DNA of 8,746 nt from an uncultured Butyricicoccus sp. (GTDB lineage: Bacteria > Bacillota > Clostridia > Oscillospirales > Butyricicoccaceae). Positions within the stretch are counted from its first letter, which is position 1. Each line of letters starts with the position of its first letter. Below, piece after piece: positions 6,198 through 8,746 of the stretch. Where the stretch lies: the NCBI GenBank assembly GCA_959018045.1, contig CAUEJN010000043.1, positions 1-8,746 of the forward strand, in the 5' to 3' direction. The position numbers and the translations under genes were made by a program. The notes beneath the pieces are model-generated. The model was not told where the DNA came from. It searched no databases and saw nothing but the letters and a program-made list of their open reading frames with translations.

Positions 6198-6694
6198 GCC
6201 TTGCGCCGCCTTTCCGCCCGCTCGCGCAGCATCTTAGCCATTGGGTCGTCCCTGGTCTCGTCCTCCGGCGGCTTTGGCACCACCAGACGGCACCGGCTGG
6301 AGATTGTCAATCCCAGCGCCGCCGCTGCGCGGTCGCACTGGTTGAAATACCGCGTCTGCGTCTTGCTCAGATCGTCCAGCAATGTAATCGCGCCGCCCGC
6401 AATCGCGCGGTTGACCTGCTCGGTGACTGCCAGATATGCCTGCTCCGCGAGCAGATAGCGTGCCAGGCAGTCGTAGTCGATCTCTGCGAGGATGCCGATC
6501 TCGATCAGCTGCTTTGCCAGCGTGCGAAACTTCTTGTGCAGGCTCTCCGGCAGATAGGCCGGGGGCTTGATGCGCTTGGACTTGGGCGGCGGGGCTTTCA
6601 CCTCGGCCGCGCGCCGCGCTTCGGTTTCTGCCTTGGTCAGATGCTTGCGCCCGTTCAGAACGACCAGATCAGTCGGCTGTCTCGGTCCCGGCAT
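6194..6694 (-). CDS. terS: Terminase small subunit, P27 family
   Basis: The 166-residue protein has the layout of the P27 (Terminase_4) small-subunit family. It opens with a basic, Pro-rich MPGPRQPTDLVVLNGRKHL resembling the G-R-P-x-K-P-T-x-L-K-x-x-x-G-N-x-G start of the family. A PPAYLPE stretch (44-50) is followed by the helical core (SLHKKFRTLAKQLIEIGILAE, 51-71). The family aspartate-aromatic turn DYDCLARYLLAEQAYL comes next (73-88). A C-terminal LGLTISSRCRL (127-137) and DDPMAKML (149-156) complete the match. The small subunit recognises the packaging site and loads the large subunit. ATG 6694 is the start because AGGAGG at 6703-6708 is 8 bases upstream; the in-frame GTG at 6703 overlaps this site. 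The gene overlaps the methyltransferase end by 26 bases, so the two are probably co-translated. Unusually, the large-subunit gene does not follow directly; two small genes and a non-coding segment intervene. Confidence 0.9.
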   Translation of the reverse strand: MPGPRQPTDLVVLNGRKHLTKAETEARRAAEVKAPPPKSKRIKPPAYLPESLHKKFRTLAKQLIEIGILAEIDYDCLARYLLAEQAYLAVTEQVNRAIAGGAITLLDDLSKTQTRYFNQCDRAAAALGLTISSRCRLVVPKPPEDETRDDPMAKMLRERAERRRKA

Positions 6695-7925
6695 CGTCCG
6701 CACCTCCTTCCAGCAGCACGGCCTTGCGGCCGGTCATCTCCTCCCAGCGCCCGATGATCACATCGCAGTTGTGCGGGGACAGTTCCATCGCCCGGCACTT
6801 GCGGCCGTAGGTCTCCGCGGCAAGCACGGACGTTCCCGAGCCGCAGAACGTGTCCAGCAGGATGTCGCCCTTTTTCGTGCTGTTGCGGATCTGCCGCGCG
6901 AACAGCTCTACCGGCTTCATGGTCGGATGCTCGGTACTCTCCTGCGGCTTGTCGCAGAAGTACACCGTGCCCTGCCCGTCGCCGCCGTACCAGCGGTGGG
7001 ACGCACGCGCGTCCCAGCCGTACAGGCAGCCGTCATAGTCCGTGGGCATGAGCTGGCCTGCAAGGCACGGCTCGTGCTGCCAGTTGTAGTCCTGGCGGCC
7101 GAGCACAAACTGGTTCTTTACCCAAACGAGGTAAGAATGCACCGGCAGCTCCGCCGCCCGGCAGGCCGCAAGGAATTCCAGCGTATTGGACGCGCCGTAC
7201 CAGATGTAAAACGCTGCGCCCGGCAGGAGCGCCTCGTGCGCCGCGCGGAATGCGTCGGTGAGAAACGCCTGAAAACGCTCGGCGGGCAGGTTGTCGTTGG
7301 CGATCGTCAGGTGCTCCGCCGTGCCGCCGTGGTAATCCACGTTGTACGGCGGGTCGGTCAGCAGCAGCACAGCCCGCTCGCCCTGCATCAGCCGCTGCAC
7401 GTCCTCGGGCTTGGTCGCGTCGCCGCACAGCAGGCGGTGGCCGCCCAGCTGCCACAGGTCGCCCGGCTTGCACTGGTCAATTTCTGAACCTCCGTCGGGC
7501 AGATCGGGGGCGGCGTCTTTTGCCAGCGCGTCCGAAAGGCGGTATTCGCCGAAGCCGGTCAATTGCAGATCAAAGCCCGCGTCGAACAACTCCTGCAGGC
7601 ATGCGTCCAGCAGGTCATCGTCCCACCGGGATTTCTCCGCCAGACGGTTGTCCGCGATCATGTAGGCTTTGCGCTGGGTAGGTGTCAGGTGCTCCACATA
7701 CACGCACGGCACCACAGGCTTGCACTCGGCAAGCGCGGCCTCCACCACCGCGTGCCCGGCAATGATGTTCAATTCCCGATCTACCAGCACCGGCGACACC
7801 ACGCCGAATTCCCGGATGCTGGCGCGCAGCTCGCGGATCTGCCGCTGGGTATGTACCCGCGGATTGATCGCGGACGGGATCAGCTTCGCCGGGTCAATCA
7901 GTTCCAGTTTTGTCGTTGTTTCCAT
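6669..7925 (-). CDS. ParB-like domain fused to beta-class DNA methyltransferase
   Basis: The 418-residue protein has two parts. Residues 8-95 form a ParB/Sulfiredoxin-like N-terminal domain: NPRVHTQRQIRELRASIREFG (21-41), PVLVDRELNIIAGH (45-58), then YMIADNRLAEKS (88-99). Residues 150-405 form an N6/N4 methyltransferase: DPPYNV (191-196, motif IV, catalytic), the target-recognition region, HPTMKPVEL (333-341), and LDTFCGSG (357-364, motif I, S-adenosylmethionine binding). Motif IV before motif I makes it beta class, and DPPY rather than SPPY favours N6-adenine. No restriction gene is visible, so it would be a solitary enzyme that modifies phage DNA, perhaps against host restriction. The ParB domain may give DNA or nucleotide binding, but its usual GH-G-R element reads GHAV (57-60), so the Arg is missing. 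Translation starts at ATG 7925 with GAGGTG 5 bases upstream. Confidence 0.93.
   Translation of the reverse strand: METTTKLELIDPAKLIPSAINPRVHTQRQIRELRASIREFGVVSPVLVDRELNIIAGHAVVEAALAECKPVVPCVYVEHLTPTQRKAYMIADNRLAEKSRWDDDLLDACLQELFDAGFDLQLTGFGEYRLSDALAKDAAPDLPDGGSEIDQCKPGDLWQLGGHRLLCGDATKPEDVQRLMQGERAVLLLTDPPYNVDYHGGTAEHLTIANDNLPAERFQAFLTDAFRAAHEALLPGAAFYIWYGASNTLEFLAACRAAELPVHSYLVWVKNQFVLGRQDYNWQHEPCLAGQLMPTDYDGCLYGWDARASHRWYGGDGQGTVYFCDKPQESTEHPTMKPVELFARQIRNSTKKGDILLDTFCGSGTSVLAAETYGRKCRAMELSPHNCDVIIGRWEEMTGRKAVLLEGGADDAGTETAD
6703..6708 (-). promoter_or_regulatory. Ribosome-binding site that fixes the terS start
   Basis: A perfect AGGAGG inside the 3' end of the methyltransferase gene, 8 bases before ATG 6694. 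An in-frame GTG at 6703 overlaps the motif, exactly as at terL, so a GTG start would add three false residues. Confidence 0.85.
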
Positions 7926-8025
7926 GTATGCACCTCGCTTTCCGCCCAGCCATGGGGCTTCGCTTGACCGCGGTTTTCCGGCCGTGGGGAAAAAATCCTA
8001 CGCGGAGGGGGCCGTGCGGTCTTCC

Positions 8026-8060
8026 GCCCCCTGCCCCGAAACTTTTTTTCGGGTGGGGGC
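8026..8060 (-). repeat. Thirteen-base-pair hairpin upstream of methyltransferase gene
   Basis: On the plus strand GCCCCC (8026-8031) pairs with GGGGGC (8055-8060), and CCCGAAA (8035-8041) pairs with TTTCGGG (8047-8053). The internal loop is TGC against T, and the terminal loop is CTTTT. All 13 positions are perfect. On the transcribed minus strand it lacks a trailing U-run. Confidence 0.6.
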
Positions 8061-8065
8061 ATACT

Positions 8066-8087
8066 CGGGAAATCCACGGATTTCCCG
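8066..8087. repeat. Perfect 10-bp inverted repeat (operator-like)
   Basis: CGGGAAATCC and GGATTTCCCG are perfect inverted copies separated by only two bases. The two-base centre makes it a better fit to a dimeric DNA-binding protein site than to an RNA hairpin, though a 9-bp stem with a 4-base loop is possible. A second short dyad follows at 8097-8109. Confidence 0.6.
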
Positions 8088-8140
8088 CCAGAGTTCGCGC
8101 ACTGTGCGCCCGCGCCGCGCCTGTCCGAGCGTCCGGCAGG

Positions 8141-8515
8141 TCAGCGGCGCTTGCCGCGTGCCTTTGCCCGGCTTTCGGCGGCAGTTTTGCGGCCGTGGCA
8201 CGAGTGGCACAGGCTTTGCAGGTTGGCTGGATCGGTGAACAGCGCCCAGTCACCCTCGAACGGGACGACATGGTCAACGTCGGTCGCCCGTACCCGCAGG
8301 CCGTGCCGGGCGCACTCACGGCAAAACGGTTCGCGCAGCAGCTGTGCAGGACGCAAGTCGTCCGTCCAGACCGGCAGGCTGTACCAGCGCCGCCACGCCC
8401 GACTCTCTGCGCTGCGGTGCTCCACGCGCATCGGCTGGTGCTGCTCGCAGTAGCCGCCGCGTACCAGCGCCGTGCAGCCCGGGTGCAGGCAGGGGCGCAG
8501 GGGCTTACTGGCCAC
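8141..8515 (-). CDS. HNH endonuclease, phage packaging-associated
   Basis: The 124-residue protein has two metal-binding parts. An N-terminal zinc-ribbon-like CLHPGC...YCEQH holds Cys9, Cys14, Cys23 and His26, as is common in phage HNH proteins. The HNH domain has CRECARHG (65-72), DVDHVVPF (79-86, Asp81-His82), Asn98 in DPANLQSL, and CHSCHG (103-108), giving the Cys pairs that hold zinc and the catalytic His82, Asn98 and His107. The C-terminus is strongly basic (KARGKRR). In HK97-type phages an HNH protein (gp74 in HK97) works with the terminase in DNA cutting for packaging; that role is inferred here from gene neighbourhood. The start is GTG 8515, with GAGGGGA at 8521-8527; the N-terminal Cys motif requires a start upstream of the next Met. 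It overlaps the preceding gene by 11 bases. It is separated from terS by the methyltransferase gene, while many phages place it directly before terS. Confidence 0.92.
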   Translation of the reverse strand: MASKPLRPCLHPGCTALVRGGYCEQHQPMRVEHRSAESRAWRRWYSLPVWTDDLRPAQLLREPFCRECARHGLRVRATDVDHVVPFEGDWALFTDPANLQSLCHSCHGRKTAAESRAKARGKRR

Positions 8516-8714
8516 GCCGTTCCCCTCGCATGATGCTCACCGCTTCGGCGCTGCTGGTAATCATGCCATCCAACATCCCGACACGCCGCCACAGTCGGAT
8601 ACGCTTCTTCGCGTCCGGCTCGGCTTTGGCCTGCGCTTTCAGCGCGTCGCGCCGCTGGCGCAGCAGGACGAGATTGCGTTCATACTCGTCTGCGATCTCG
8701 GCTGTGGTTTTCAT
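8505..8714 (-). CDS. Small charged helical protein, unrecognised (69 aa)
   Basis: The ATG at 8714 follows a strong AAGGAGGG (8721-8728) with a 6-base spacer. The protein is rich in Lys, Arg and Glu, with an uninterrupted helical pattern (EIADEYERNLVLLRQRRDAL at 6-25 and onward), and could form a coiled coil or bind nucleic acid. No membrane segment, cysteine or catalytic motif is visible. Its end overlaps the HNH start by 11 bases, so the two are probably translated together. Small genes of this kind are frequent just before phage HNH and terminase genes; I can give no function. Only 32 bases lie upstream in the window, so any promoter is out of view. Confidence 0.8.
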   Translation of the reverse strand: MKTTAEIADEYERNLVLLRQRRDALKAQAKAEPDAKKRIRLWRRVGMLDGMITSSAEAVSIMRGERRGQ

Positions 8715-8746
8715 GCTGCGCCCTCCTTCCGGGCAAAAATAAAAGA

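Larger units (their letters stand above)
7926..8140. other. Dyad-rich non-coding segment between HNH and methyltransferase genes
   Basis: No credible gene lies in these 215 bases. Apart from the methyltransferase ribosome-binding site (7931-7936) they hold a cluster of symmetric elements. The first is an unusually clean 13-base dyad GCGCAC-T-GTGCGC at 8097-8109. The second is CGGGAAATCC-AC-GGATTTCCCG at 8066-8087. The third is a two-part hairpin at 8026-8060 (6 bp, internal loop, 7 bp, 5-base loop). The fourth is an alternative 7-bp stem pairing 8006-8012 with 8026-8032. The last two share 8026-8031 and exclude each other. A run of six T on the minus strand (7995-7990) lies 10 bases past the 8006 arm, too far for a classic terminator. 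The element could be a weak terminator, a leader controlling the methyltransferase, operator sites, or a dispersed host repeat. Confidence 0.6.

Noticed and set aside
8006..8060. Rho-independent terminator after the HNH gene
   Set aside because: The T run (minus strand, 7995-7990) is 10 bases beyond the nearest stem, and the larger hairpin is followed by G-rich sequence; at most a weak terminator.
7894..8592. 232-codon minus-strand frame overlapping the HNH gene and the non-coding segment
   Set aside because: It runs through the HNH gene in another frame, is very Arg/Ala/Cys-rich without motifs, and lacks a suitable ribosome-binding site. The 7998-8210 frame in the same region was rejected for the same reasons.
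1..8746. tRNA genes, CRISPR arrays, insertion sequences, integrase or att sites
   Set aside because: None seen on either strand; no regularly spaced repeats, no transposase motifs and no cloverleaf-like sequence in the non-coding stretches.

Overview
The window is the packaging and head-morphogenesis module of a tailed, siphovirus-like phage or prophage with an HK97-type head. All supported genes lie on the minus strand, so transcription runs from the right end (about 8746) to the left end (1). Strong AGGAGG ribosome-binding sites, TGATG/ATGA stop-start overlaps and high G+C (sampled lines 65-70%) suggest a high-GC Firmicute host, plausibly a gut clostridial relative. That host guess is inference: no host gene, integrase, repressor or att site is present, so prophage and free phage cannot be told apart.

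Read in the direction of transcription, the first region (8746 to 6669) holds a small charged coiled-coil gene, an HNH endonuclease, a roughly 215-bp non-coding stretch rich in dyads, and a ParB-like domain fused to a beta-class DNA methyltransferase. The second region (6694 to 3901) is the terminase locus: a P27-type small subunit, then an insert made of a 55-aa cysteine-containing ORF, a 116-aa orphan gene of clearly lower G+C and a 139-bp structured non-coding segment, then the large subunit. The third region (3884 to 1) is the head cassette: a 102-aa orphan, a two-helix membrane peptide, the HK97-family portal, a ClpP-type prohead protease, the HK97-fold major capsid protein with an N-terminal scaffold-like delta domain, and the start of a gp6-type head-tail connector cut off by the window edge.

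The genes would work together as follows. The small and large terminase subunits, probably assisted by the HNH nuclease, cut and pump DNA through the portal into a prohead. The prohead is built from capsid protein, whose delta domain is removed by the ClpP-like protease. The connector then closes the vertex for tail attachment. The methyltransferase may mark phage DNA against host restriction or against its own cleavage machinery.

The least ordinary parts are the insert between the terminase subunits (an AT-richer gene, a candidate promoter with a perfect -10 box, and a leader with two mutually exclusive long stems just before terL) and the dyad-rich segment between the HNH gene and the methyltransferase gene. 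I see no tRNA, rRNA, CRISPR array or insertion sequence.
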